Of a stretch of DNA of 64,000 nucleotides, positions 43,468-52,245 are shown in pieces. Every line of letters starts with the position of its first letter. The stretch's first letter is position 1. The position numbers were made by a program, and so were the translations under genes. Origin of the DNA: Chryseobacterium indologenes (GTDB lineage: Bacteria > Bacteroidota > Bacteroidia > Flavobacteriales > Weeksellaceae); assembly GCA_002439165.1 (NCBI GenBank), contig DJTE01000048.1, positions 148,089 to 212,088 of the forward strand, given 5' to 3'. The notes below the pieces were generated by a model. It was not told where the DNA came from, ran no database searches, and saw nothing but the letters and a program-made list of their open reading frames with translations.

Positions 43468-46014
43468 ATGAAAAAAATATTACTTTCATTTGGGATCGTA
43501 CTGGGCCTTTTTATGGGTCTTGCACAGGCTCCTGAAAAGATGAGCTATCAGGCCGTCATGAGAAACGGCTCCGGCCAGCTTCTGAGCAATCAGGCTGTTG
43601 CCGTAAAAGTAAGTGTGCTGGAAGGATCGCCTGCCGGAACACTGGTTTATTCGGAAAGACTTACCGGAAACACCAACGTTAACGGTCTTATCAGCCTTGA
43701 GGTAGGAACAGGAACGGTTCTTTCAGGAGTATTTTCAACGATCAACTGGCCGTCAGGAAGTTATTATCTTAAAACAGAAACGGATCCTGCCGGAGGCACC
43801 AATTATACCATCACCGGAACCAGCCAGCTGCTGAGTGTACCTTATGCCATGTATGCAAAATCTGCAGGAGGTGGAGGCGGCACTTTTACCATTCCCTATG
43901 CCAATACGGTAAATAATGCTGCAACTCTGTTTTCGCTAACCAATGACGGAGACGGAACTTCACTGGAAGGAATTAACAATACTACCACTTCAAGTATTTC
44001 CGCAGTAAGAGGAATTGTCAACAGCACAGCTCCCGGCGGTTTTTCTTCTGCAGTCCGCGGTATCAATAACGGTACCGGAGGATTGGGAATCGGGGTATGG
44101 GGAAGCCAGAACGGAAGCGGCTGGGGTGTTTACGGTACCACTCCCAACGGATTGGGTGTCTATGGAAACTCCACAGCCAACGGAACCGGGGTATATGCCA
44201 ACAGCAATACGGGAACAGGACTCACAGCTACCAGCAACAGCGGAATTCCTGCGACTATTTCTATTTTAAATAATGCCAATGCCAATAATGTACTTAATGC
44301 CTCCAGTGTAGGAAACGGAACGGTGGTAAATGTATCAACCACAGGATCCGGAGCCGGGGTCAGAAGCTCAACAGCCGGAGGATTCAGTATTCATGGGATG
44401 ACCAGTGCCCAAACCTCTGCCGGGGTTGTGGGAGACAACAATGGTGCGGGAGAAGCGGTTGTGGGAAGAACCACCAGTGATATTGCAGGAGCTGTTGTAG
44501 GACGTAATGACGGAGGGGGATATGGAGTCCGGGGATTTGTGGCTACCAGTACAGCAGGTACCGGAATCGGGGTTTACGGACAGGTAGGACTGAATAACAG
44601 TACAGGACGTGCCGGAAGATTTGAAAACTTTAACCAGACCAACCTGCAGAATACTTTTGAGGTGCAGACTAATGGAAATGGTAATATTCCGGACAATACA
44701 CTGGGCAACGCGGCGTCATTCCTTGTGGATAACAACAACAGTGTTGCAGCTGCGGTAAGAGGCGAGGTAAAAACCATATTCGGAAATTTTGGAGCTGCCG
44801 GTATTTTCGGGGTTTCTTCAGGAACGGGAGGATTTGCCGGATTATTTCATGCTTCCAATCCTGCCGGGAACGGAGCTTCACTGGTATCTATTAATGACGG
44901 GAACGGAAATGCCATCACTGCCAATGCCAGTAAAGACGGAAACGGTGTAGAAACCAATATTGACGGTGCAGGAAATGCCCTGTACGCCTGGGTACCTTCC
45001 TTTGCAACAGGAAGAGCGGGAAAATTCAATATTTTCAATCAGGATAATGAAAGTGACGTAATTACGGTAACCACCGTTGGGAACGGAACGGCAGGAAATT
45101 TCAAAGTAGATCGTACAACGGGGACATCAGCGGCTGTAAAAGGTGAGGTCAATTCAATTTTCGCCAATTTCGGTACTGCCGGGATTTATGGCGTTTCTTC
45201 AGGAACCGGAGGATATGCGGGACTATTCTATGCCAGTAATGCGGGAGGAAATGGTCCTTCTGTGCTTGCTTTAACAGAAGGTAACGGAAATGCCGTCACT
45301 GCCAATGCGGGAGGAAACGGGGACGGTATTGAAGCTTCATGTGACGGAAACGGTAATGCTGTTTCAGGCTTTATTCCCAATTTCGGAACCGGTAAAGCAG
45401 GAAGATTTGCCAATTACAATAACAATAACGGCCAGCCGGTAGTACATATTACTACGACAGGCACTGGTTCGGGAATGTTGATTAATCATACGGGAGCTTC
45501 AGGAAATCTTGCGATCTTCCAGAGTGCGGGTGCCAATATGGCCAGAATCAATAAGGCAGGCCGGGGATTTTTTAACGGAGGTACCCAAACCAACGGAGCA
45601 GACGTTGCTGAAGCTTTTGATGTAGAAGGTTCTGTTTCCGAATATGAAATGGGAGATATCCTGGTCATTTCAACCAATACAGACCGTACCGTAGAAAAGT
45701 CATCAAAACCCTACTCTGATCTTGTAGCCGGAGTATATGCTACCAAACCAGGGGTACTTCTTGCAGAAGAACAGATCGATTCCGATCTTTCCGGTAAAGT
45801 TCCCATGGGGGTCATCGGGGTAATTCCCACCAAAGTATGTATGGAAGGCGGTGCCATAAAAAGAGGAGACCTGCTGGTAACTTCATCAGAACCCGGAACT
45901 GCGATGAAAGCAGATCCTGAAAAAGTAAGAATCGGACAGGTGATCGGGAAAGCTCTTCAGGATTACAATCAGAATGAATCCGGAAAAATTCAGGTATTAG
46001 TTAACATCAAATAA
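43468..46014 (+). CDS. Large Gly/Asn-rich surface protein with internal duplication
   Basis: Protein of 848 residues with a signal peptide (ending GLAQ). The N-terminal domain (APEKMSYQAVMRNGSGQLLS through LLSVPYAMYAKSA, residues 22-135) is shared by many Bacteroidota fibre-like proteins. A long Gly/Asn/Thr-rich beta-repeat region follows. Within it a block of 127 residues is duplicated in tandem: IFGNFGAAGIFGVSSGTGGF at nt 44770 and IFANFGTAGIYGVSSGTGGY at nt 45151. The last 145 residues (GADVAEAFDVEGSVSEYEMG onward) resemble C-terminal domains of phage-tail-like fibres. No sorting domain of its own was seen, so it may work with the T9SS-tagged neighbour. Confidence 0.82.
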   Translation: MKKILLSFGIVLGLFMGLAQAPEKMSYQAVMRNGSGQLLSNQAVAVKVSVLEGSPAGTLVYSERLTGNTNVNGLISLEVGTGTVLSGVFSTINWPSGSYYLKTETDPAGGTNYTITGTSQLLSVPYAMYAKSAGGGGGTFTIPYANTVNNAATLFSLTNDGDGTSLEGINNTTTSSISAVRGIVNSTAPGGFSSAVRGINNGTGGLGIGVWGSQNGSGWGVYGTTPNGLGVYGNSTANGTGVYANSNTGTGLTATSNSGIPATISILNNANANNVLNASSVGNGTVVNVSTTGSGAGVRSSTAGGFSIHGMTSAQTSAGVVGDNNGAGEAVVGRTTSDIAGAVVGRNDGGGYGVRGFVATSTAGTGIGVYGQVGLNNSTGRAGRFENFNQTNLQNTFEVQTNGNGNIPDNTLGNAASFLVDNNNSVAAAVRGEVKTIFGNFGAAGIFGVSSGTGGFAGLFHASNPAGNGASLVSINDGNGNAITANASKDGNGVETNIDGAGNALYAWVPSFATGRAGKFNIFNQDNESDVITVTTVGNGTAGNFKVDRTTGTSAAVKGEVNSIFANFGTAGIYGVSSGTGGYAGLFYASNAGGNGPSVLALTEGNGNAVTANAGGNGDGIEASCDGNGNAVSGFIPNFGTGKAGRFANYNNNNGQPVVHITTTGTGSGMLINHTGASGNLAIFQSAGANMARINKAGRGFFNGGTQTNGADVAEAFDVEGSVSEYEMGDILVISTNTDRTVEKSSKPYSDLVAGVYATKPGVLLAEEQIDSDLSGKVPMGVIGVIPTKVCMEGGAIKRGDLLVTSSEPGTAMKADPEKVRIGQVIGKALQDYNQNESGKIQVLVNIK

Positions 46015-46023
46015 TAAATTATC

Positions 46024-46446
46024 ATGAAATCAATATATATCACTCTATTTCTTCTGCTGGGTACCAGTATTTACGCCCAGGAAAACAAACAGGTTTCCCA
46101 GGCTCAAACAGAAGACCAGACCCAGGCTTTAAAGCAGGTTAAAGAATTGGAATCCAAAATGATGAAAGAGGCACAGAGCAACGCCGAAAAGAAAACTCCA
46201 CAAACAATACTTGCCTCAGAACAGGGGCTGGGTGTAAAAAAACAGGATCAAAAACCTAAAGCGATATCCGGCGGATCAGGAACAATGCTTCCCAATACCG
46301 CTAGCCTTGATGAAATAAAAAGAACAATTCCCAACAGAAAGACCTTCCAAACGAATACTGTGGAGCCTAAAAATTCCCGGAACCAGATTGGCTTACCTAA
46401 TACAGCCACTTTAGAGGAGATCAAAAAGACTATTCCCAAAAACTGA
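46024..46446 (+). CDS. Exported protein with LPNTAxLxEIK repeat
   Basis: Protein of 140 residues with a signal peptide (ending SIYAQ), a Gln/Lys/Glu-rich helical middle, and two copies of a 16-17-residue repeat near the C-terminus: LPNTASLDEIKRTIPNR and LPNTATLEEIKKTIPKN, 37 residues apart. I know no family with this repeat. It is the last gene of the surface operon, 9 bases after the large protein and before a terminator, so it probably assists or associates with it. Confidence 0.75.
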   Translation: MKSIYITLFLLLGTSIYAQENKQVSQAQTEDQTQALKQVKELESKMMKEAQSNAEKKTPQTILASEQGLGVKKQDQKPKAISGGSGTMLPNTASLDEIKRTIPNRKTFQTNTVEPKNSRNQIGLPNTATLEEIKKTIPKN

Positions 46447-46456
46447 TAACCAGATT

Positions 46457-46486
46457 AAAAAAAGTCCGCGTGCTGCGGACTTTTCT
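46457..46486 (+). terminator. Terminator of the surface-protein operon
   Basis: AAAAGTCCGC pairs with GCGGACTTTT around GTGCT, followed by T-rich sequence, 10 bases past the last stop. Confidence 0.88.
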
Positions 46487-46553
46487 ATTTCTGAAAATTG
46501 TTTTTCAACTTTAAATGTAAACCTGAAGTATTCTTTCTTCCGGTTTTCTTTTT

Positions 46554-46988
46554 CTAGTCCCAATCTGCTGCTACAAACTTCATCGAATTTCCGTTCTCAT
46601 CAGATAAGGTAAGGAAATGCCCTTCTATGGAGTATTTTGTCATTTTGTCAAATTTACGGATAAAAGCAGTTTCCAGATCCATATTCTGGCAGGCTTTCAT
46701 GGTGCTTCCCACTCCGGAGATCTTTACTTTACCTCCGTTTTTAAATTCGGAAGTGAAAAACATATTGTTGCATCCCATATGGGCCCCACCCTGAATTTTT
46801 CCGTTTTTCATCTCTGCCGTAAGGTTCACTTCTGCCTTATTTTTCATCAATTCATCCTTTGAAAATTTATCAAAAGAAATCAGCATCCACTGCCTCTGGA
46901 GGTTCGGATTTTTTTCTGGTACTGACGAACAATTGATGACAACTCCTAAGAGCAAAACGGCAAAAAGTGATAATAGTATCTTTTTCAT
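46554..46988 (-). CDS. META domain (HslJ-like) lipoprotein
   Basis: Protein of 144 residues from ATG 46988 with a lipobox (VVINCSS) and a META domain: RQWMLISFD, GGAHMGCNNMFFTSEF and the C-terminal LTLSDENGNSMKFV. HslJ-type proteins are linked to heat or novobiocin tolerance in E. coli; the function here is inferred only from fold. It is divergent from the S46 peptidase gene with an 86-base gap. Confidence 0.85.
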   Translation of the reverse strand: MKKILLSLFAVLLLGVVINCSSVPEKNPNLQRQWMLISFDKFSKDELMKNKAEVNLTAEMKNGKIQGGAHMGCNNMFFTSEFKNGGKVKISGVGSTMKACQNMDLETAFIRKFDKMTKYSIEGHFLTLSDENGNSMKFVAADWD

Positions 46989-47074
46989 GTGGGGTATCAT
47001 TCCATTTTCATACCAATCCGGGACAGAATATCGTAAAAATTAGTAAATTAGCGACACAAAAATTATATTATAAA

Positions 47075-49285
47075 ATGAAAAGACTATTTCTACTGTTCAC
47101 CTTCCTGCTGAGCTTTGCTCAGATGAGGGCGGATGAGGGGATGTGGCTGTTAATGCTCATCAAAAGACTTAACGGGGTTGATATGCAAAAGGAAGGTTTG
47201 CATCTGACACCTGATGAAATCTATTCTGTGAACAATTCCAGTTTAAAAGATGCAATTGTAAGTTTCGGAGGTTTCTGTACCGGTGAAATTGTTTCTGACA
47301 AGGGGCTTATTTTCACCAACCACCACTGTGGTTACGGGGCCGTAGCGGCAGCTTCCACTCCGGAAAAAGACTATCTGAAGAATGGTTTCTGGGCTATGAA
47401 GCAGAAAGATGAATTCAATGCAAAAGATCTTTATGTAAGATTTTTAGTAAGAATGGATGATGCTACTCAAAGAATCACTTCCAAGCTTAACAACAATATG
47501 ACGGGTGCCGAGAGAAAAGCTGTTATTGATGCTGAAACAAAAGCCATCCAGTCTGAAAACTCTGAAAACGGAAAATATACTGTTGTCGTAAGAGATTTCT
47601 TCAACGGAAATGAATTTTATTATTTCGTATACCAGGATTATAAAGACATCAGATTAGTAGGAGCTCCACCTTCTTCACTGGGTAAATTCGGAGGAGATAC
47701 AGACAACTGGGAATGGCCGAGACATACTGCTGATTTCACGGTTTTCAGAGTATATGCTGATGCTGCAGGAAACCCTGCTGAATATTCTCCAAGCAACACA
47801 CCTTTAAAACCTAAGCATTTTCTGCCGGTTTCCCTTAAAGGAATCAAGCCTGGTGATTTTTCCATGATCTTAGGATATCCTGGAAGAACCAACCGTTATC
47901 TGACTTCTTACGGAATTCAGCAGATGGTAAACAAAGATTATCCGGCCTGGGTAGAAGCTTCTAAAATGGCAATGGATGTTATGAAGAAGTATATGGATAA
48001 AGATAAGGCAACCCAGCTTAACTATGCTTCTCAGTATGCTTCCGTAGCCAACTACTGGAAAAACAGGCAGGGAACTATTGATGCGGTAGAAAAAAACGGA
48101 ACAATCTCTGACAAACAAAAGATCGAAAATACATACAGAACATGGTCTATGATGGCAGGAAATGATATGTATGACGGTGTTTTAGAAGATATCAGCACTT
48201 ATTACAAGCAGGTTTCAGACAGAAATGTTGAAAGAAACTATGCGTCGCAGTTTACCAGAAATGCAAAATATATCAGCCTTGCCCTTCAGTTAGGATCTGT
48301 TCTTAAGACCTATGCGGCTCAGGATATGCAGGGAAGAATTGCTATGAAAGCCAAAACAGAAGCAGCCATCAAAGCAGCATATGAAAACTTCAATCCGGCA
48401 CTGGAAGGAGAAATGCTGGTTGCAATGACTACGCTTTACCAGACAAGAGTAACCAATAAAGATGTAGCTTCTGCCACCATCCTGGGGTTAGATGCTAAAA
48501 ACCTGTCTAATGTAGCTTATTCATCAATTTTTGCCAACAAAACATCTGCAACGAATTTCTTGTTAAATCCGGACGCATTGAAACTTGATTCCGATCCGCT
48601 TTGGAAAATGGCGAAAGGAATTGTAACGGATCAAAAAGCCGTGGCGGACAGCTATGTGCAGGTAGATGATAATTTTGCTAAAAACAACCGTCTTTTCTTA
48701 GCAGGTCTGATGAAGGCTATGCCTGAGAAAAAATTCTATCCGGATGCTAACTCTACCATGAGATTAACTTACGGAACGGTAGATAAACTGCCTATCAGAG
48801 AAGACAGAAACTATTTCGGAGTTACCGATAACTATTATACGGATATGGCCGGTCTTGTAGGAAAATACAAAAAAGGTGATGAGGAGTTTGATCTTCCTCA
48901 AAGAGTGATTGACCTTTACAACCTTAAAGATTTCGGACAGTATGCTGATGCTGCTGGTTATATGCCTGTAAACTTCCTTTCCAACAATGACATTACAGGA
49001 GGAAACTCCGGTTCTCCGGTAATTGACGGAGACGGAAACCTTATCGGTATCGCATTCGACGGAAACAGTGAAGCATTAAGCGGAGACATCGTATTTGAAC
49101 CGGAATGGCAGAAAACAATTAACGTTGACGTACGTTTCGTTCTTTGGACAATTGATAAATATGCAGGTGCAAGAAGACTGATCGACGAATTAAAGCTGGT
49201 AAGAGGAGAAAATACACCTCCTGATACCAAGACTAAAAATTCAGGAACTACTCAGATGCCGAAGAAAGAAAAAAAGAAAAGATAA
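47075..49285 (+). CDS. S46 family dipeptidyl-peptidase, DPP7 type
   Basis: Protein of 736 residues from ATG 47075, with a signal peptide (MKRLFLLFTFLLSFAQMRA). Chymotrypsin-like catalytic landmarks: the His in IFTNHHCGYG (residues 83-84), and Ser near residue 645 in GGNSGSPV. The specificity segment reads IAFDGNSEALSGDIVF. The Gly after FD corresponds, as I recall, to the DPP7 type, which prefers hydrophobic P1 residues, where DPP11 has Arg. It releases dipeptides from the N-terminus of oligopeptides in the periplasm for amino-acid nutrition. The terminal 30 residues are a basic tail. The longer reading from 46967 runs into the divergent META gene. Confidence 0.93.
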   Translation: MKRLFLLFTFLLSFAQMRADEGMWLLMLIKRLNGVDMQKEGLHLTPDEIYSVNNSSLKDAIVSFGGFCTGEIVSDKGLIFTNHHCGYGAVAAASTPEKDYLKNGFWAMKQKDEFNAKDLYVRFLVRMDDATQRITSKLNNNMTGAERKAVIDAETKAIQSENSENGKYTVVVRDFFNGNEFYYFVYQDYKDIRLVGAPPSSLGKFGGDTDNWEWPRHTADFTVFRVYADAAGNPAEYSPSNTPLKPKHFLPVSLKGIKPGDFSMILGYPGRTNRYLTSYGIQQMVNKDYPAWVEASKMAMDVMKKYMDKDKATQLNYASQYASVANYWKNRQGTIDAVEKNGTISDKQKIENTYRTWSMMAGNDMYDGVLEDISTYYKQVSDRNVERNYASQFTRNAKYISLALQLGSVLKTYAAQDMQGRIAMKAKTEAAIKAAYENFNPALEGEMLVAMTTLYQTRVTNKDVASATILGLDAKNLSNVAYSSIFANKTSATNFLLNPDALKLDSDPLWKMAKGIVTDQKAVADSYVQVDDNFAKNNRLFLAGLMKAMPEKKFYPDANSTMRLTYGTVDKLPIREDRNYFGVTDNYYTDMAGLVGKYKKGDEEFDLPQRVIDLYNLKDFGQYADAAGYMPVNFLSNNDITGGNSGSPVIDGDGNLIGIAFDGNSEALSGDIVFEPEWQKTINVDVRFVLWTIDKYAGARRLIDELKLVRGENTPPDTKTKNSGTTQMPKKEKKKR

Positions 49286-49302
49286 TCTATTCTGATCTAT
49301 TT

Positions 49303-49335
49303 TAAACCGTGGAAATTATTTTCACGGTTTTTTTA
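49303..49335 (+). terminator. Terminator after the S46 peptidase
   Basis: AAACCGTG pairs with CACGGTTT around an A/T-rich loop, followed by seven T. The T run merges into the -7 element of the next gene. Confidence 0.8.
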
Positions 49336-49341
49336 TTTTTG
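49334..49341 (+). promoter_or_regulatory. -7 promoter element of the YdeI-like gene
   Basis: TATTTTTG (TAnnTTTG), 10 bases before ATG 49352, directly after the terminator T run. Confidence 0.45.
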
Positions 49342-49351
49342 ATTTAAATAC

Positions 49352-49834
49352 ATGAACATGGAAACAAAAGCAACAGAGTTTAAGGCAGTGATCCTGCAAA
49401 ACGGGGAATTGAATGCTGCATTTATAGAGTTTCCTTTTTCTGCCGAAGAAGTGTTTGGTAAGAAAGGGCAGATAAAAATAAGAGCTGTATTCGATCATGT
49501 TGTTGAATACCGTGGAAGCCTGGTCAGAATGAAGTCTGACCGTCATATTCTTGGATTGCCACGGGAAATCAGGAAACAGCTCGGAAAAACGTTTGGAGAT
49601 GAGGTAGCAGTTTACCTTGCTAAAGATAAAGAAGAAAGAACCGTAGAGATCTCCGAAGATATTGCTTCTCTTTTCAATGAAAATCCTGATGCAAAAAAAC
49701 TGTTCGATGCCATGAGTTATACCCACAAAAAAGAATATATCCGCTGGATTGAAGAGGCCCGGAAACCGGAAACCAGAGAAAGCAGGAAAACGAAGATGAT
49801 CCAGATGCTTCTGGAGGGAAAGAAGGGAAAATAA
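49352..49834 (+). CDS. DUF1905 / YdeI-OmpD-associated family protein
   Basis: Protein of 160 residues. The DUF1905 domain occupies residues 5-90 (FPFSAEEVFGKKGQIKIRAV, GLPREIRKQLGKTFGDEVAV). It is joined to a YdeI-type C-terminal helical region (SYTHKKEYIRWIEEARKPET followed by basic residues). The family is cytoplasmic; in E. coli YdeI has been linked to antimicrobial-peptide resistance, which is not evidence for this protein. ATG 49358 is an alternative start two codons in. Confidence 0.87.
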   Translation: MNMETKATEFKAVILQNGELNAAFIEFPFSAEEVFGKKGQIKIRAVFDHVVEYRGSLVRMKSDRHILGLPREIRKQLGKTFGDEVAVYLAKDKEERTVEISEDIASLFNENPDAKKLFDAMSYTHKKEYIRWIEEARKPETRESRKTKMIQMLLEGKKGK

Positions 49835-49886
49835 AACTGCCCTGAACACAAGGTCCGGGGCAGTCTGAAAAGGAAATATTTCTGAA

Positions 49887-50087
49887 TTATTTTGTCAGTA
49901 CCGGAGTTGAAGGTGTAGTAGGATTAGTAGGTGTAGTCGGCGTTGAAGGACCTGTACTTACCCCACAGTCATTGGCACATGCTGTAATGGACGAGTATTC
50001 TCCCATGTACTTTGTTCCGCAATAGCATGCAAAACCACCCTGTACCGTTTTCATGCTCTCTCTTGTTAATTTTTTCAGATTTTTCAT
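49887..50087 (-). CDS. Bacteriocin-like GG-leader peptide 1
   Basis: Peptide of 66 residues. The leader MKNLKKLTRESMKTVQGG ends in a double-glycine site as in peptides cleaved by C39-peptidase exporters. The core has four Cys (CYC, ACANDC) followed by a Thr/Pro/Ser-rich tail with repeated TPT/NPT units. Small peptides of this kind are widespread in Chryseobacterium and annotated bacteriocin-like; activity is not established. No exporter, modification enzyme or immunity gene is adjacent, so it probably uses machinery elsewhere. Confidence 0.75.
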   Translation of the reverse strand: MKNLKKLTRESMKTVQGGFACYCGTKYMGEYSSITACANDCGVSTGPSTPTTPTNPTTPSTPVLTK

Positions 50088-50230
50088 ATTGAATTAATTT
50101 TTTTATGGTCCCTACTCTGTCAGCTTTTCGGGTAACGCTTTAATTCTCTAAATATAGAAATAATTTCAATAAAACCCATACTTTATCATTGAAATTTAAC
50201 CTGTTACAATAAAAAAATTAAAACAAACCA

Positions 50231-51766
50231 TTAAGCATTCCAGAATTCCCTGTCCAGGCTTCTGTACTGTATCGCTTCCGAAATATGACCGGAAAGTATA
50301 TGTTCTTCTTCTTCCAGATCTGCAATAGTTCTGGCCACTTTCAGAATGCGGTCATATGCTCTTGCGGAAAGATTAAGTTTATCCATCGCCAGTTTGATAA
50401 GGTGAAGTGAGGTTTCATCCAGGATACAGAACATTTCAAGTTCTTTGGGCCCCATCTGTGCATTATAGCTGATATTCAAATCCCTGTACCTCATGTTTTG
50501 AGCAGATCTTGCTTTCAGTACCCGTTCCCGGATCACTTCACTTTTTTCTCCTTTCCTTTTTTCTGAAAGCTGTTCAAATTCAACTTTCTGTACTTCGATA
50601 TGAATATCAATCCTATCCAAAAGAGGTCCTGAAAGCCGGTTCATGTAGCGCTGCATTTCGAGCACTGAGGAAGTGTTGTTGGGATCATCAGGAAAAAAGC
50701 CGCTGGGACTTGGATTCATGGAAGCAACCAGCATGAAGCTTGCAGGATAATTTACTGTAAACCGGGCTCTGGATATGGTTACTTCACGGTCTTCAAGAGG
50801 CTGACGCATTACTTCCAGAACGGTTCTTTTAAATTCCGGCATCTCATCAAGAAACAAAACCCCGTTATGGGCAAGTGAAATCTCTCCGGGCTGGGGATAG
50901 CTTCCTCCGCCTACCAAAGCAACGTCCGAAATAGTATGATGGGGGGATCTGAAAGGACGCACTGTCATCAGAGAGGTCTCTGCCCCCATCTTTCCGGCAA
51001 CTGAATGTATTTTGGTGGTTTCCAATGCTTCTTTCAACGTAAGGGGAGGCAGAATACTCGGAACCCTCTTGGCCAGCATGGTTTTTCCACTTCCTGGAGG
51101 TCCTATCAGAATGATATTATGCCCACCGGCTGCCGCGACTTCCATGGCTCTTTTAGCAGTTTCCTGTCCTTTAACTTCAGAAAAATCAAAAGGGAAATGA
51201 GCTATTTTCTCCTGAAACTCTTTTTCTACATCCAGTGTAATTTTATTAAGCGGCTGTCCTTCGTTGAAAAAATCAATAACTTCCTTTATATTTTCTGCTC
51301 CGTATACTTCAAGGCCGTCTACAATTGCTGCTTCCCGGGTATTCTGCATCGGCAGGATGATCCCTTTAAATCCTTCTTCCTTTGCCTGAACAGCAATAGG
51401 AAGTACTCCTTTAATGGGCTGCAGGCTGCCGTCAAGAGAAAGTTCTCCCATAATGATATAATCATGGATATTTTGCGCCAGAATCTGGTCTGAAGCCGCC
51501 AGAATCCCAACCGCAATACTGAGATCATAAGAGGAGCCTTCTTTACGTAGGTCTGCCGGTGCCATATTAATGGTAATTTTCTTTCCCGGAATTTTATAGC
51601 CCACATTTTTAAGGGCCGCGGAAATCCTGTAACTGCTTTCTTTTATTGCGTTATCCGGAAGGCCGACCAAATGGTAGCCAACGCCTCCGGTATCAACATT
51701 TACTTCAATGGTAATCGTCTGTGCGGCAACTCCATGAATCGCACTTCCATATATTTTGATCAGCAT
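50231..51766 (-). CDS. comM: ComM/YifB family Mg-chelatase-like AAA ATPase
   Basis: Protein of 511 residues. The N-terminal Lon-like ChlI domain (residues 1-160) has SSYDLSIAVGILAAS and MGELSLDGSLQPIKGVLPIA. The AAA module has Walker A GPPGSGKTML (about residues 222-231), the Mg-chelatase signature LFLDEMPEFKRTVLEVMRQP and ASMNPSPSGFFPDDP, and a C-terminal Mg_chelatase_C domain (LNLSARAYDRILKVARTIAD). ComM is a branch-migration helicase that aids integration of DNA taken up by transformation, which fits with dprA in the same window. Confidence 0.94.
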   Translation of the reverse strand: MLIKIYGSAIHGVAAQTITIEVNVDTGGVGYHLVGLPDNAIKESSYRISAALKNVGYKIPGKKITINMAPADLRKEGSSYDLSIAVGILAASDQILAQNIHDYIIMGELSLDGSLQPIKGVLPIAVQAKEEGFKGIILPMQNTREAAIVDGLEVYGAENIKEVIDFFNEGQPLNKITLDVEKEFQEKIAHFPFDFSEVKGQETAKRAMEVAAAGGHNIILIGPPGSGKTMLAKRVPSILPPLTLKEALETTKIHSVAGKMGAETSLMTVRPFRSPHHTISDVALVGGGSYPQPGEISLAHNGVLFLDEMPEFKRTVLEVMRQPLEDREVTISRARFTVNYPASFMLVASMNPSPSGFFPDDPNNTSSVLEMQRYMNRLSGPLLDRIDIHIEVQKVEFEQLSEKRKGEKSEVIRERVLKARSAQNMRYRDLNISYNAQMGPKELEMFCILDETSLHLIKLAMDKLNLSARAYDRILKVARTIADLEEEEHILSGHISEAIQYRSLDREFWNA

Positions 51767-51935
51767 GGTGTGTTTTTAAAGTAAAAATAATGAATATGTT
51801 ATTTTGAAAACCAGGAGGTTATGTGGATAATATTCTATGAAATAAAGGATGACTGGAAAAATTTCAATAAAAACGGACTGGTTTTTCCCGGGTGCCGGCA
51901 TAAGTGCAAATACTTCTCGGGGGTCTTCTTTATCC

Positions 51936-51967
51936 AAGAAAAAACTTCAGCAAATTTGCTGAAGTTT
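51936..51967 (-). terminator. Terminator of GG-leader peptide 2
   Basis: A perfect 26-base palindrome (51942-51967) built on AAACTTCAGCAAA and its complement, followed on the minus strand by six T. It lies 50 bases after the peptide stop. Confidence 0.85.
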
Positions 51968-52017
51968 GAATTATAAAGTTAGTTATTGAGATAATTTCCA
52001 ATTGCCTGCCGCAAAAC

Positions 52018-52245
52018 TTAGTCAGGCTTTGTCAAGGAGTCAGAAAATGATTTTGAGCAACTGCTACAACACCACTTAAGGCCTCCAGTGGCCAGAAATT
52101 GTGCATCGGACATACTGAGGCCACATTGGTATATATCCCACTCTGCTGTATGCCAGCAGCAACTGCCTCCTCCCAGTATCTTTTTTAACTGTGATCTTGT
52201 AAGTACTTCAGGTGTACCTGATTTGAATGTTTTTAATTTTTTCAT
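52018..52245 (-). CDS. Bacteriocin-like GG-leader peptide 2
   Basis: Peptide of 75 residues. A leader with LTRSQLKKILGGG ends in glycines typical of C39-type cleavage, and the core holds six Cys (SCCWH, YQCG, WCCSSCSK) with a charged end. It shares only the leader style with the peptide at 49887, not the core. The gene has its own terminator. No maturation gene is nearby. Function unknown; a secreted Cys-rich peptide is the best description. Confidence 0.72.
   Translation of the reverse strand: MKKLKTFKSGTPEVLTRSQLKKILGGGSCCWHTAEWDIYQCGLSMSDAQFLATGGLKWCCSSCSKSFSDSLTKPD

Noticed and set aside
44770..45440. Direct repeats as a possible mobile or CRISPR structure
   Set aside because: They are an in-frame protein-domain duplication inside one gene.
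46294..46446. LPNTA motif as a sortase LPXTG signal
   Set aside because: No hydrophobic helix or basic tail follows it, there are two copies, and the organism is Gram-negative without an expected sortase pathway.
49836..49862. ACTGCCC/GGGGCAGT inverted repeat as a terminator between the YdeI-like and GG-peptide genes
   Set aside because: The stem is short with a large loop and no T run on either side; too weak to call.
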